Shown here in pieces: positions 12,988 to 22,105 of a stretch of DNA of 64,000 nucleotides (position 1 is the first letter of the stretch; each line of letters opens with the position of its first letter). The notes under the pieces were generated by a model that did no database searches, was not told the DNA's origin, and was given only the letters and a program-made list of their open reading frames with translations. This stretch comes from Myxococcales bacterium (GTDB taxonomy: Bacteria; Myxococcota_A; UBA9160; UBA4427): positions 62,001 through 126,000 of the forward strand of contig DUCN01000127.1 in NCBI GenBank assembly GCA_012959805.1, read 5' to 3'. Both the position numbers and the translations under genes were made by a program.

Positions 12988-14019
12988 CTAGCTTTCCGGC
13001 GCGAGCTCGCTCAAGTCGATCATAACCTTACCTCCGGCGTTCGGGTCCTGGGCAGCGGCGAGTCCCTCGGAAAAACGGTCGAGCGAAAAGCGATGGGTGA
13101 TCATTCGCGATAGATCCGAATCATTGAGTAGGTCGATCATGTCGTTCCAGTCTTTGGGCTGGGCCATCGAACCGAGAATCGTCATCTGCTTCATCATGAC
13201 GAGTAGGAAGTTTATAGGGACTTCGCCGCGGTGAAGGCCGACGATGCTGAGACGTGCTTCTGTTTTGGCCGAAGCCAAAACCTCGCCAATAATCGAAGAC
13301 ACACCGGTCGCTTCGATGTAGACGTCGGTTCCCGCCATTGGCGCCCCGAGGACCGGCGACTCGCCATGCAACTCTCGAATTTTTCGCCAGACCGAATCAT
13401 TGCTTGGATTGAGCGTTTCCCGAGCGCCCATCGAACGGGCGATCTCGAGTCGGGTCTCCGAAAGATCCACAGCGATGACGTCTTCGATCCCGCGAGATTT
13501 CATCGTTGCGATTGCGGCAAGCCCGATTGGTCCTGCGCCAAACACGACCACTCGATCACTCGGGGCGACTGCAGCTCGATTGACCGCCTGCATTCCAACA
13601 CCCAAGGGCTCTGCAAGAGCCGCCGACTCAAAGGAAAGTGAATCGGGAATCGGGATGAGGCACTCGCCAGAGGCCGCGTTTCGAACCAGAACGTGAGATG
13701 TAAACGCGCCCTCGGATCCGCCGTTGCCGATCTGGTTTCCGGCGCCGAGTGGATTGATGACGACCCGCACGCCCGCTTCTATTCCGCGCACGTCCATTCC
13801 CACAGACTCGACGACCCCGGAGACTTCATGGCCGATCGGCATAGGCTTCAGAGTCGGGCCGATCACGCCGCCAAGTCGGGCATAGCCCACGTCGCTGCCA
13901 CATATGCCGCAGGCCATGGCACGAACGACGACATCTCGAGGGCCGGGCACAGGCATAACAGCCGCCTCGAGTCGGACATCATCGGGTCCATGGATGCTGA
14001 CTTGTTGGATCTTTTTCAT
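12988..14019 (-). CDS. Zinc-type alcohol/polyol dehydrogenase (MDR family)
   Basis: This 343-residue medium-chain dehydrogenase has catalytic zinc ligands in ACGICGSD and GHEVSGVVE, the AEPLGVG segment, and a cofactor-binding GAGPIG motif (VVVFGAGPIGLAAI). The usual four-cysteine structural-zinc lobe is absent: that region reads INPLGAGNQIGNGGSEG. The substrate is unknown; close relatives include sorbitol, threonine and butanediol dehydrogenases. It is a single gene on the minus strand, convergent with sucD. Confidence 0.85.
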   Translation of the reverse strand: MKKIQQVSIHGPDDVRLEAAVMPVPGPRDVVVRAMACGICGSDVGYARLGGVIGPTLKPMPIGHEVSGVVESVGMDVRGIEAGVRVVINPLGAGNQIGNGGSEGAFTSHVLVRNAASGECLIPIPDSLSFESAALAEPLGVGMQAVNRAAVAPSDRVVVFGAGPIGLAAIATMKSRGIEDVIAVDLSETRLEIARSMGARETLNPSNDSVWRKIRELHGESPVLGAPMAGTDVYIEATGVSSIIGEVLASAKTEARLSIVGLHRGEVPINFLLVMMKQMTILGSMAQPKDWNDMIDLLNDSDLSRMITHRFSLDRFSEGLAAAQDPNAGGKVMIDLSELAPES

Positions 14020-14722
14020 CGGAGAGCCTCAAACCAGTAGAGCGGTTTCTGGGCAGAGCCTCCGTCAAAGGTGGGGGCAGCCCAGACCAGTCGACCAATG
14101 ATGGGGAGCTTGTTGGGAGAAGTCCAGCCAAGGGCTGCTCCTACGAAGCTTCCCATCTCGCCAGCCTTCTATTCTTCGATTCTTCACGCCGAATTGAAAC
14201 TTGCATCCGATTGAGCGGGAAGGGCGGGAGCGCGATGGCCGGGATGTTCGTCGGCATGCTTGCTCGACAGACAATTCGGGCAATGATTGCGATGTTCTGT
14301 TCCGAATGCGCCTGCCCCAATCGTTAACTGCAGCGACGGCAGAAGAAGTCCTCTGAGACGTCATGGCGGGGTCTCGCACGCCATTCCTCACACGGACCCA
14401 CATGCATAAACTGCATGCTGGGTCCGCCCAAGCAATACGCTCTGGCGCTGTGTGAAGAGAGAGGTCGGGGCGCGTTCAGGCCCGGTTGGGACTCTGCTGG
14501 ACGCAGCGGAGAGCAACCCGATGGTGGCGGCAGCATTTGCCATAGGAAGCTTCTCGGCACATCCAACAAGTGGTCCGGCGCCACAGGTCAGTTGACCCCC
14601 ATCGACAGATCATCAAGATGCTCGTCGACCCATTCGTTGCTTGGATCGAGAATTAGCGTCGCCACTCGGCAGTTACGATACGTCGAGATGCAGTGGGCCA
14701 TGCAGACCAATTCAATTCGTGG
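14020..14722. other. Long intergenic region without a convincing gene
   Basis: About 700 bases separate the dehydrogenase from the VOC gene. I see one REP-like palindrome (14125-14144) and two very short frames (plus 14235-14327, minus 14588-14701) that lack solid support. Longer frames on both strands have implausible composition. The dehydrogenase promoter (minus strand) should lie near 14030-14100. Confidence 0.6.
14125..14144 (-). repeat. REP-like palindrome
   Basis: On the minus strand the sequence reads GTAGGAG followed by CAGCC-CTT-GGCTG, a perfect 5-bp stem with a 3-base loop. A GTAG-type head before a short palindrome is the layout of REP elements mobilised by RAYT (TnpA-REP) transposases. 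Only one copy was noticed in this window, so this is a candidate. Confidence 0.35.
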
Positions 14723-15223
14723 TCAGGCGCGTGGATCTTGGCCAGGATCATCGTCTTTCCGAACACTGCTGTCCTTTCCGTTGAACTCAAACCGACGCCC
14801 GGTATGCTGGTGAAAGGACCAGCGATGTCCTTCGCGATCAAGGGCTTCGTAGACTCTGTCGCCGAAGAATTTGTCCGCCAGCTCGGCCACGATCGTCGCG
14901 CCCGCGGCCCGAGCCCGATCGTGATGGGCATCGACATCTTTTACATAGACCATGAGCAGCGTCGATGGATTGCCCTCGGATGTGGGTGGAAACGCGCCAT
15001 GTCCGCCGGACCCGCCTAGCATGATCACGCCATCGCCAATCTGCATTTCTGCGTGGATGCCGCCCGGATACTCAATTCGGAAATCGCGCCGCTCGACGAA
15101 GGAGAAAGCATGTTCGAGGAAATCGATGGCCGCGAGCACGTCCTGGTAGGGAATCTGTGGAATGATCTGAGGTGTTCCGGCGGGCGGACTCTGGACTTCG
15201 GCCCGATCGTCAATCCGAGACAT
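14723..15223 (-). CDS. VOC (glyoxalase/bleomycin-resistance-like) family protein
   Basis: This 166-residue protein has the VOC beta-alpha-beta-beta-beta layout. PYQDVLAAIDFLEHAFSF is the first module and LLMVYVKDVDAHHDRARAAG the second, followed by REGHRWSFHQH. VOC proteins bind a metal and act on diverse small molecules; the substrate cannot be inferred. ATG 15223 was preferred over 15250 because AAAGGAAA lies about 8 bases before it. The last ~25 residues are charged and extend beyond the fold. Confidence 0.8.
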   Translation of the reverse strand: MSRIDDRAEVQSPPAGTPQIIPQIPYQDVLAAIDFLEHAFSFVERRDFRIEYPGGIHAEMQIGDGVIMLGGSGGHGAFPPTSEGNPSTLLMVYVKDVDAHHDRARAAGATIVAELADKFFGDRVYEALDREGHRWSFHQHTGRRFEFNGKDSSVRKDDDPGQDPRA

Positions 15224-15351
15224 GAGACGTTTCCTTTCGCGTTCGAGCACTCGCGGAATCGACCGTCGACCGCACGTGAGGGAGGACTCTACTTTCCGTC
15301 GTGTGCAACGCGCTGGGGTTTAGCGAGCGCGTGGGGGCCACGCGCCGCGTG

Positions 15352-16377
15352 CTAGATCCGCCAGGTATCCCCGGAATGAAGCAGCGCGCTCAAGTCGCCG
15401 ACGCCGCGTTCTGCCGTCGCGGAATCCACTTGATCCTGGAGCATGGCTTCGTAGGTCGGCTTTTCGACCGCACGAAAGACACCGACCGGGAGCGGGAAAT
15501 CCGGGCGTTGCAGCGTCGCCAATACGCCCGCATACGACGACGCTTCGGGATGCTCGTCATGCACGACGACGCCCCGTTCGATCGGATCGTCGTCTTCGGC
15601 CAGATCGATGACGCTGGGAATTCCATCCTTGAAGACGATGCCCTGTCGGTTCTCGGCTGGGCCGTAGACGAGCGGTTGGCCATGTTCGAGGACGAGGGAG
15701 GCCTTGGCGCGAGACTTCCGGTCCTGGACATCCTCCCAGATACCGTCATTGAAGACGGGGCAATTCTGCAGGATCTCGACGAAGGCCGTGCCTTTGTGCT
15801 CGTGGGCGCGCTTCAGGATATTCTGCATGTGCTTGGCGTCGACGTCGATGGTTCGCGCGATGAAGGTTGCGCCGCAGCCGATGGCGAAGGCGATCGGGTC
15901 GACGGGATGGTCGATCGATCCCTGCGGCGTGGACTTGGTCTTGATGCCGACCTTTGAGGTCGGGGAATATTGTCCCTTGGTCAGGCCGTAGATCTGATTG
16001 TTGAAGAGCAGGATCTGGGTGTTGATGTTTCGACGAATCGTGTGCAGGAGATGGTTCCCGCCGATCGAGAGGCCATCGCCGTCGCCAGTCACGATCCAGA
16101 CAGAGAGCTCCGGACGGCTTGCCTTGATGCCGGTGGCGAACGCCGGCGCGCGGCCATGAATCGTATGGAAGCCGTAGGTATTCATGTAGTAGGGGAAGCG
16201 GCTCGAGCACCCGATTCCCGAGACGAAGACGACATTCTCTCGAGGAACGCCGAGTTCGGGCATGACCCGCTGGACATTGGCGAGGATGGAATAATCACCG
16301 CATCCCGGACACCAGCGGACGTCCTGGTCGGAAACGAATTCTTTGCGGGTCATTTTGAGTGCCGGATCGGCTGCCAT
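15352..16377 (-). CDS. korB: 2-oxoacid:ferredoxin oxidoreductase beta subunit
   Basis: This 341-residue thiamine-diphosphate-binding subunit of the KorAB type has iron-sulfur ligands WCPGCGDY and GIGCSSRFPYYM and the TPP motif GDGDGLSIGGNH. With KorA it should oxidise 2-oxoglutarate (or a related 2-oxoacid) to the acyl-CoA while reducing ferredoxin. GGAG sits about 6 bases before the ATG. It lies 85 bases downstream of korA in the same operon. No separate delta/ferredoxin subunit is adjacent, as in other two-subunit enzymes. Confidence 0.92.
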   Translation of the reverse strand: MAADPALKMTRKEFVSDQDVRWCPGCGDYSILANVQRVMPELGVPRENVVFVSGIGCSSRFPYYMNTYGFHTIHGRAPAFATGIKASRPELSVWIVTGDGDGLSIGGNHLLHTIRRNINTQILLFNNQIYGLTKGQYSPTSKVGIKTKSTPQGSIDHPVDPIAFAIGCGATFIARTIDVDAKHMQNILKRAHEHKGTAFVEILQNCPVFNDGIWEDVQDRKSRAKASLVLEHGQPLVYGPAENRQGIVFKDGIPSVIDLAEDDDPIERGVVVHDEHPEASSYAGVLATLQRPDFPLPVGVFRAVEKPTYEAMLQDQVDSATAERGVGDLSALLHSGDTWRI

Positions 16378-16462
16378 GGTCGTGGCTCCTATTCAGTCTG
16401 TCATTCGGTCCGTTAGGGCTTGCTTGCTAGGCCGAAGTATCAACCGAAGTTTAAATCAAATA

Positions 16463-18361
16463 TTAGTTCTCGGATGCGTGGAGCTCGTGAATGGCTTCGG
16501 TGAGCTCTGCAATCTTGAAGGGTTGACCCTCGGTCTTCGTGAGAGATCGAACGTCGACGAGGTATTTGGCGCGCAAGAGCAGAGCGAGATGTCCGTCCGA
16601 GAGCTCCGGAAGCAGAACCTTTTCGAAACGACCGAGGATGTCTCCTAGGTCGCTCGGGAAGGGGTTGAGATGTCGCAGGTGGATTCTCGAAACCGAGAGG
16701 CCTTCTTCGCGCACGGACTCGACGGCGGCGGTGATCGCGCCGAGGGTTCCGCCCCAGCCGATAACCAGGATTTCGCCTTCGGGAGGTCCGTCGATCTCGA
16801 TCGGCGCGTAGTCCTTGGCGATGCCCTCGATCTTGGCCTTCCGCAGCGCGTTCATCTTGCCGTGGTTGTCGGCGTCATAGATGACGTTGCCGGTCTTGTC
16901 TTCCTTGGTGAGGCCGCCGATTCGATGTTCGAGGCCCTTCGTTCCGGGTATCGCCCAGGGGCGGGCAAGGGTCTCCGGGTCTCGGGCGTAGGGCTGGAAT
17001 TCTCCGATGTCAGCCGGGTGTGCGTGCTTGACCGGATTTCGAGCAAGAGAGTCGACCTCGGGAATCAACCAGGGTTCAGAACTATTGGCCAGGTAGCCGT
17101 CGCTGAGCACGATGACTGGCGTCATGTATTTGACGGCCATGCGGAAGGCCTCGAGGGCCGCGTGAAAACAATCACCGGGTGTGCAGGGCGCAATGATTGG
17201 GATCGGGCTCTCCGAGTGACGGCCGAAGAGGACGGCAAGCAGATCGCCTTGTTCGGTCTTCGTGGGGGATCCCGTAGAGGGACCGGCGCGCTGGACATTA
17301 ATCGCCACCAGCGGCAGCTCGACCATCACAGCGAGGCCTAACGCCTCCTGCTTTAACACGAAACCCGGGCCACTCGAAACCGTGACGGCCAGCTGGCCCG
17401 CAAACGCCGCGCCGATCGTCGAAGAGACCGCCGCCATTTCGTCTTCGGCCTGGAAGGTCTTGACTCCGAAATGGCGATAGCGAGCCACTTCGTGCAGCAC
17501 GTCGCTGGCCGGCGTAATCGGATAAGCACCGAGGAAGACGTTGCGCTCCATCTGGACACCGGCGGCGACGATGCCCCAGGCCAGGGCCTGGTTGCCTGTG
17601 ATGTTGCGATAGGTGCCCGGGGCGATCTTGGCGGCCGGGATGACGAAGGAAGCGGGAAAGATCTCTGTAGTCTCGCCGAACGCATGGCCTGCGCGAAGCG
17701 TTCGGATATTGCCCTCGAGCACGTCGCCCTTGAACTTTCCGCCGAGCCATCGCTCGGTGGCGTCCATGGGTCGTCCATAGAGCCAGCAGAGGACGCCCAG
17801 CGCGAAGAAGTTCTTGCAGCGGTCGATCTCGCGCTGACTCAGATCGAGGCCCTGAAGAGCCGCCCGATTGAGCGTGGTGAAGGGAACCTCCACGACCTGG
17901 AATCGCTCGCGAAGCTCGGGCAGAGGGTCGTCACCGTAACCGGCGCGTGTCAGTGATTTCTGATTGAAGGAATCGATATTGACGATCACCATTCCCATCG
18001 GCCTAACATCATCGACGTTGGCACGAAGGGCGGCGGGGTTGAACGCGATCAGGACATCCGGCTGATCGGCCGGTGTATGAATGTCGATGCTCGAGAAATG
18101 GATCTGGAATCCTGAAACGCCCGCCATGGTTCCGGCCGGTGCGCGGATCTCAGCCGGGAAATCCGGGAAAGTCGACAGATCATTTCCGGCCAGCGCCGTC
18201 TCATCGCTGAACCGCGTTCCCGTTAGCTGCATGCCGTCGCCGGAGTCCCCGGCAAAGCGGATGGCGATGCCTTCGAGCTGCTCGGCAGGTTTCGAGTTGC
18301 CAGGCTGTTGGCTCACAGGATTTTGGGAGCTTGGGATGCCGTCGGGATTCTTGGCGGTCAC
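16463..18361 (-). CDS. korA: 2-oxoacid:ferredoxin oxidoreductase, fused gamma-alpha subunit
   Basis: The 632-residue subunit fuses the gamma domain (IRFAGDSGDGMQLTGTRF, N-terminal ~190 residues) to the alpha pyrophosphate-type domain (GAYPITPASDVLHE and SSGPGFVLKQEALGLAVM). This is the usual architecture for two-subunit KGOR. The start codon is GTG with a weak ribosome-binding site. The first ~28 residues are low-complexity (Pro/Ser/Gln). sucCD lies about 6 kb away, so 2-oxoglutarate is the likeliest substrate, although pyruvate or branched-chain acids cannot be excluded. Confidence 0.92.
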   Translation of the reverse strand: MTAKNPDGIPSSQNPVSQQPGNSKPAEQLEGIAIRFAGDSGDGMQLTGTRFSDETALAGNDLSTFPDFPAEIRAPAGTMAGVSGFQIHFSSIDIHTPADQPDVLIAFNPAALRANVDDVRPMGMVIVNIDSFNQKSLTRAGYGDDPLPELRERFQVVEVPFTTLNRAALQGLDLSQREIDRCKNFFALGVLCWLYGRPMDATERWLGGKFKGDVLEGNIRTLRAGHAFGETTEIFPASFVIPAAKIAPGTYRNITGNQALAWGIVAAGVQMERNVFLGAYPITPASDVLHEVARYRHFGVKTFQAEDEMAAVSSTIGAAFAGQLAVTVSSGPGFVLKQEALGLAVMVELPLVAINVQRAGPSTGSPTKTEQGDLLAVLFGRHSESPIPIIAPCTPGDCFHAALEAFRMAVKYMTPVIVLSDGYLANSSEPWLIPEVDSLARNPVKHAHPADIGEFQPYARDPETLARPWAIPGTKGLEHRIGGLTKEDKTGNVIYDADNHGKMNALRKAKIEGIAKDYAPIEIDGPPEGEILVIGWGGTLGAITAAVESVREEGLSVSRIHLRHLNPFPSDLGDILGRFEKVLLPELSDGHLALLLRAKYLVDVRSLTKTEGQPFKIAELTEAIHELHASEN

Positions 18362-18788
18362 GCTGATTCATCTCGCAGTTGGTTGGAGTTTTCTGCCGAA
18401 AAGCGAGTAGGGCAAACCTTGAGTCGGCAAAATAGTTGGGACATTAAAGTCGTTTTGAGGTCCTGGGTAGTTGGAATGGAGTGGGTAGTGTGCGGGTGGT
18501 GTGTGGGTGCATTTAGCCTGCGTTCATGCGCTCGGAAGCACGTCAGGCAGTGTGGTCGAAGTGAGAGGCCAATCAGACGAAAGAATGTCCTTCAAGGGGG
18601 TCCATGTGACCACACTTCGCCTTCGCCTAGGGGGATTGTATCCCTCTCGGTGCCGTGCGAAAGGTCTCCGCTGATTCGATTGGGCTCGCCGTGTCAGGCC
18701 CGAAATTGCGAGCGTCGCGAGACCCTTCCAGCGAGGGCTGCCGTCTTGAGTCGCTCAAGATTCCTGCTCCGAGGCCGATGCAGTAGGC
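18362..18788. other. Divergent intergenic region with inverted repeats
   Basis: This 427-base region separates korA (minus) from the plus-strand operon at 18789. It holds a perfect 9-bp inverted repeat (AGTGTGGTC at 18549-18557 and GACCACACT at 18608-18616) and a hairpin AGGGGGAT-TGT-ATCCCTCT at 18629-18647. Further on, AAGGTCTC near 18660 could pair with GAGACC(C)TT near 18720. No protein-coding frame is convincing. It probably contains both promoters and a folded leader for the 18789 operon. Confidence 0.45.
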
Positions 18789-19685
18789 ATGTTTCGACGT
18801 TCGTCCGACCCGCTAGCGCTTTCGGAGGCGAGCCTGCTTGCGCTCCGTCCGGCAATGAATGCCCCTGTGCTGAATGTGAAGTTCCTCCCTGTCGGCCCGG
18901 CGAGAGCCGCGATCGTGGCCTTTGCAGAGGAATATGGTGGGATGGGTCTCGCGATTGGGGTTCGCTCGAACGAGGGCGGGCAGATCGTCGTGTTCAAGAA
19001 TCAGGAGCCGATCGACGCCAGCGTCGGTATCGCGGAAGCACTCGAAACCGCGCTGAGCAGCGCCGAGCGGCTGGGCTTTCTATTCGATGAAGATATGATC
19101 GAAGGCGTTCCCGGCGGACAGGGGCGAACCCAGGCGATGGCGCTCTGGGGCCGACTGATGGGGGAGCTTGAATTGCCGAGCGCGCCTCAGGCGATTCCTT
19201 CCCAGCCCGCGACCAGTCAATCGATTCTCGAACCGCCGTTGCACTCGGCTCTTCCGAAGCTTTCGGCCACGGACCCGGCGGCTCTCCTGGACGTGAACGA
19301 GTCGGCATCTGCATCGGCGTTGGCCGAATCATCGACTTCTGGATCGAGCGCTGATGTTGATGCTCCCGAGCTTCTGCTTGACGATGTGGCGGCTGAAGAT
19401 CCAAACGAAATCGCTCTCGACGAAATCTCTGCGACACAGCCCGATGCATCGCAGGCGCCCAATCCTACGCAGGCGAATCCGCCGGTCGAAGCCGTCGTGC
19501 CACCGGCGCAACAGCTTTCAAAGTTTCGCAATGCGCCCTCCGATTCGTCGTCGACGACGGAGGATGCGGGCGATGAGTCATCGAACAGTGGGTCCTCTGC
19601 ATTGGGGCGCATCCCACTCGTTCGGGTTCGGCGAGAGGGATCGAAGCGCGTTCCTTTTCTCTCGCGATTACTTTCGAGTTTCTGA
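18789..19685 (+). CDS. Hypothetical protein with acidic disordered tail
   Basis: I do not recognise this 298-residue protein. The first ~120 residues look globular (VLNVKFLPVGPARAAIVAFAEEYGG and a later helix). Residues ~130-270 are Ser/Ala/Asp/Pro-rich and probably disordered. The last ~25 residues turn basic (RIPLVRVRREGSKRVPFL) and end in a short hydrophobic helix. The start is uncertain; ATG 18855 is an alternative. It lies 30 bases before the TPR lipoprotein and is probably in its operon. Confidence 0.6.
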   Translation: MFRRSSDPLALSEASLLALRPAMNAPVLNVKFLPVGPARAAIVAFAEEYGGMGLAIGVRSNEGGQIVVFKNQEPIDASVGIAEALETALSSAERLGFLFDEDMIEGVPGGQGRTQAMALWGRLMGELELPSAPQAIPSQPATSQSILEPPLHSALPKLSATDPAALLDVNESASASALAESSTSGSSADVDAPELLLDDVAAEDPNEIALDEISATQPDASQAPNPTQANPPVEAVVPPAQQLSKFRNAPSDSSSTTEDAGDESSNSGSSALGRIPLVRVRREGSKRVPFLSRLLSSF

Positions 19686-19715
19686 AGCCAGGGGCTTTCG
19701 AGATTCATTGGAGGA

Positions 19716-20555
19716 ATGATGGCCAAACCAGTTCATTGCGGTCGGAAATCACGTCTTGCGCAGACCTGTCTGAGACTGCTCATGGCGGCGATTGTCGCTT
19801 CGAGCCTTGGCTGCGTCACGTCGTTTTCGAGTTCGGACTTGAGCCCAACCCGTGTCACTCCGGGTGTCGCCAAGCGCGATCTCGGAATTGGTTACCTCTC
19901 CTCGCGTCGAACGGCGATGGCGATTCGGCAACTCCGGGCGTCCTTGACGCTCGATGCCAGCGACCCCGCCACGCATCTGTGGCTCGGCGAGGCGTATCGT
20001 CGCAAGGGGAAGACCGCCGAGGCCGAGGAATTACTGCTCGATTCGATTCGACTGTCTCAGGCTCCGGAGCTCGTTGTCACGCACCACGCTGCGAGACTGA
20101 CTCTTTCCGCGCTCTTGTCACAGCTGGGTCGCTACGAGGAATCTTTGGAGCATTGTGAGGCGCTCGTCGATGATCCGACCTTTTCGACGCCATGGCGTCC
20201 GCTGACGAATTGCGGCTGGGCGCTCTTACAGCTCGGTCGCTTGGACGAAGCCGCTTCGCATTTCGAGGACGCGCTTGATTTCTTTCCGCGTTTCGGACCG
20301 GCACTGCTCAATCTCGGCATTCTTCGAACCAAGCAGGGAAAGACGCTGGCAGCGGTCAAGGCACTCGATGCCGCCTTGGACTCCCGGCGTCTTGGGAGCT
20401 CTGCCCTTGGCGAAGCGCATTACCGGCTGGGTGAGATCTACGTGAAGATGGGTCGCCGGGACAAAGCGATCGAGCATTTCCGGCAAGCCACCGAAAAGGC
20501 ACCCCGCGACAATTGGGGTTCTCAATCCCAGGCCTATCTCGATCTGCTGCACTGA
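19716..20555 (+). CDS. TPR lipoprotein resembling PilF/PilW
   Basis: This 279-residue protein opens with a signal segment ending in ASSLGC (cysteine 33), a probable lipidation site. At least four TPR units follow (AIRQLRASLTLDASDPATHLWLGEAY, CGWALLQLGRLDEAASHFEDAL, NLGILRTKQGKTLAAVKALDAAL, YRLGEIYVKMGRRDKAIEHF). Lipidated TPR proteins of this size serve as pilotins for the type IV pilus secretin (PilF, PilW, Tgl), which would fit the pil locus 12 kb away; this is inference. GGAGGA is about 3 bases before the ATG. Confidence 0.7.
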   Translation: MMAKPVHCGRKSRLAQTCLRLLMAAIVASSLGCVTSFSSSDLSPTRVTPGVAKRDLGIGYLSSRRTAMAIRQLRASLTLDASDPATHLWLGEAYRRKGKTAEAEELLLDSIRLSQAPELVVTHHAARLTLSALLSQLGRYEESLEHCEALVDDPTFSTPWRPLTNCGWALLQLGRLDEAASHFEDALDFFPRFGPALLNLGILRTKQGKTLAAVKALDAALDSRRLGSSALGEAHYRLGEIYVKMGRRDKAIEHFRQATEKAPRDNWGSQSQAYLDLLH

Positions 20556-20614
20556 GGCGAGGGCCTCTCGCGTCCAACTCGATTCTCACGCGCTGCTAAG
20601 GTCTGCCACATGGG

Positions 20615-21301
20615 GTGGCTATGACCGATCAAGTCGATCCAATCGAGCACAGATCGACGTCCATGGGGGAAGCGGGCACAGGGGAAGTGCCGGGCCATGA
20701 CGAGCCTGCCATGGCTTCCGAGCTGGAGCCACCCGACTTCAGCGAAACCTTCGAATCTCGTCCAATCGGCGAATACCTCCGGCGCCAGCGAATTTTGCGC
20801 GGCGTGTCGGTGGAAGAATTGGCTGCGGCCACACGCATTCCCCTGCGCTCCCTTGAGCGCCTTGAAAGCGGTCAATTTGACGGCGAAACCGACGGCTTCG
20901 TTCGAGGCTTTGTCCGCACGGTCGCGAATGCGCTCGGCCTCGACGCCGAAGACGCCGTCTCGCGAATGCTCCACGAACCCGAACTGAGTTCCTGGGAACG
21001 CCATTCCCCGAGCCGTCGCGTCAAGCAAGCGTCGGTCGGCATCGCGCTGGTCCTGTTTCTGGGTGTCGCGTTTTTCGTCCTGCGAGCGGGCTGGAATCTC
21101 TTGTTGGGCACCGCCTCGACACCGGCTTCGCGAGAAGTTGTTCTCTGGCTGGATCCGGTTCGCGCGCTTGCAGAGTCACGGGGCTTCGCTCTGGACTTAC
21201 AAGGCCCGCAAGTCCTGGGCGGCACGAGCCTTCGAGACGTCGCTTCTGGATCGGATGGGTTGGAAATTTCGAGCCCATCCAAGCCGACGGAACCGGAATA
21301 G
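20615..21301 (+). CDS. RodZ-like helix-turn-helix membrane protein
   Basis: In this 228-residue protein, a HTH_25-type domain (IGEYLRRQRILRGVSVEELAAATRIPLRSLERLESG) at about residues 50-110 is followed by one transmembrane helix (VGIALVLFLGVAFFVLRAGW). A short periplasmic tail of ~70 residues replaces the larger domain of classical RodZ. It may link cytoplasmic DNA or cytoskeletal factors to the envelope. The start is GTG 20615 or ATG 20621; neither has a clear ribosome-binding site. It lies immediately upstream of recO. Confidence 0.75.
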   Translation: MAMTDQVDPIEHRSTSMGEAGTGEVPGHDEPAMASELEPPDFSETFESRPIGEYLRRQRILRGVSVEELAAATRIPLRSLERLESGQFDGETDGFVRGFVRTVANALGLDAEDAVSRMLHEPELSSWERHSPSRRVKQASVGIALVLFLGVAFFVLRAGWNLLLGTASTPASREVVLWLDPVRALAESRGFALDLQGPQVLGGTSLRDVASGSDGLEISSPSKPTEPE

Positions 21302-21307
21302 GCGTCG

Positions 21308-22105
21308 ATGGCGTCGATTCTGTCCGAAGCCGTTTTGCTTCGCTCCGTCGACTACGGAGAGTCGGATCGGATCGTGCATTTGCTGACATCGGATTCCGGT
21401 CGACTCACGGCGATTGCAAAGGGTGCGCGTCGCAGCAATCGACGTTTTCCCGGAACTCTCGATGTTTTCAATCACCTCTTGATTCGAGGTCGAGCCAATT
21501 CGCGGGCGTCCATGGCCTTTCTGGAAAAGGCAACGCTGCTCGATCCCTTCCTTGGACTTCGATCCGGGGCGGCGCGTTATGCGCTGGCGAGTTTTCTGGT
21601 CGAAATGCTCGATCGACTCTCGCCCGAGGGCATCCAAGGCCCAGAAGCCGCGCGGCTCTTTCGCTATGCGACGGAGAGTCTGGGACTTCTCGAGACGGTC
21701 TCGCCCAGCACGACGCTTCGATTGCTGCTCGAGCTGCGCGGATTCGACGCACTGGGTTTGCGGCCCGAGTTTGGACTCTGCGTTCGCTGTGGCCGTGTCC
21801 CGGATGATCGAGTCGCCGGGGATCATCGCGTTCATTTCCACGTCGCCGACGGTGGACTCGTTTGTTCGGCTTGCGGGCTTCGCCTCGACGGGCTGATCCC
21901 GATTGCACTCGGGACGCTCCGACTCCTCGACAGCGGCCTTGCCTGCTCCATCGACGACCTCGCGACAATCGAGATTCCCCTCGCCGCGATAGCCGAGGCC
22001 GCGTACCTAGTCTTTCGCTTTCAGCGTTTCCACATAGGCATTGAGCTTCGAAGCGAACGGTTCCTCGAGGAGATACTTCCGGTTGTGGGGCCCGTTGCGG
22101 CTTGA
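21308..22105 (+). CDS. recO: DNA repair protein RecO
   Basis: The 265-residue RecO acts with RecF and RecR to load RecA onto SSB-coated single-stranded DNA. The N-terminal OB fold reads SEAVLLRSVDYGESDRIV, with the FPG and FNHLLIRGR segments. The C-terminal half has a four-cysteine zinc site (CVRC and CSAC). The spacing of 6 bases from the preceding stop and the common direction suggest co-transcription with the HTH protein. Confidence 0.93.
   Translation: MASILSEAVLLRSVDYGESDRIVHLLTSDSGRLTAIAKGARRSNRRFPGTLDVFNHLLIRGRANSRASMAFLEKATLLDPFLGLRSGAARYALASFLVEMLDRLSPEGIQGPEAARLFRYATESLGLLETVSPSTTLRLLLELRGFDALGLRPEFGLCVRCGRVPDDRVAGDHRVHFHVADGGLVCSACGLRLDGLIPIALGTLRLLDSGLACSIDDLATIEIPLAAIAEAAYLVFRFQRFHIGIELRSERFLEEILPVVGPVAA

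Noticed and set aside
14588-14701. 37-residue minus-strand frame ending in a plausible-looking acidic segment (DPSNEWVDEHLDDL)
   Set aside because: Composition is protein-like but there is no ribosome-binding site and no upstream coding context; could be a gene remnant but cannot be supported.
14415-14813. 132-residue plus-strand frame opposite the VOC gene
   Set aside because: Low-quality composition and it overlaps the antisense of a recognisable gene.
18308-19090. 260-residue frame across the korA upstream region
   Set aside because: Arg/Cys/Ser-rich antisense-type composition; overlaps two better genes.
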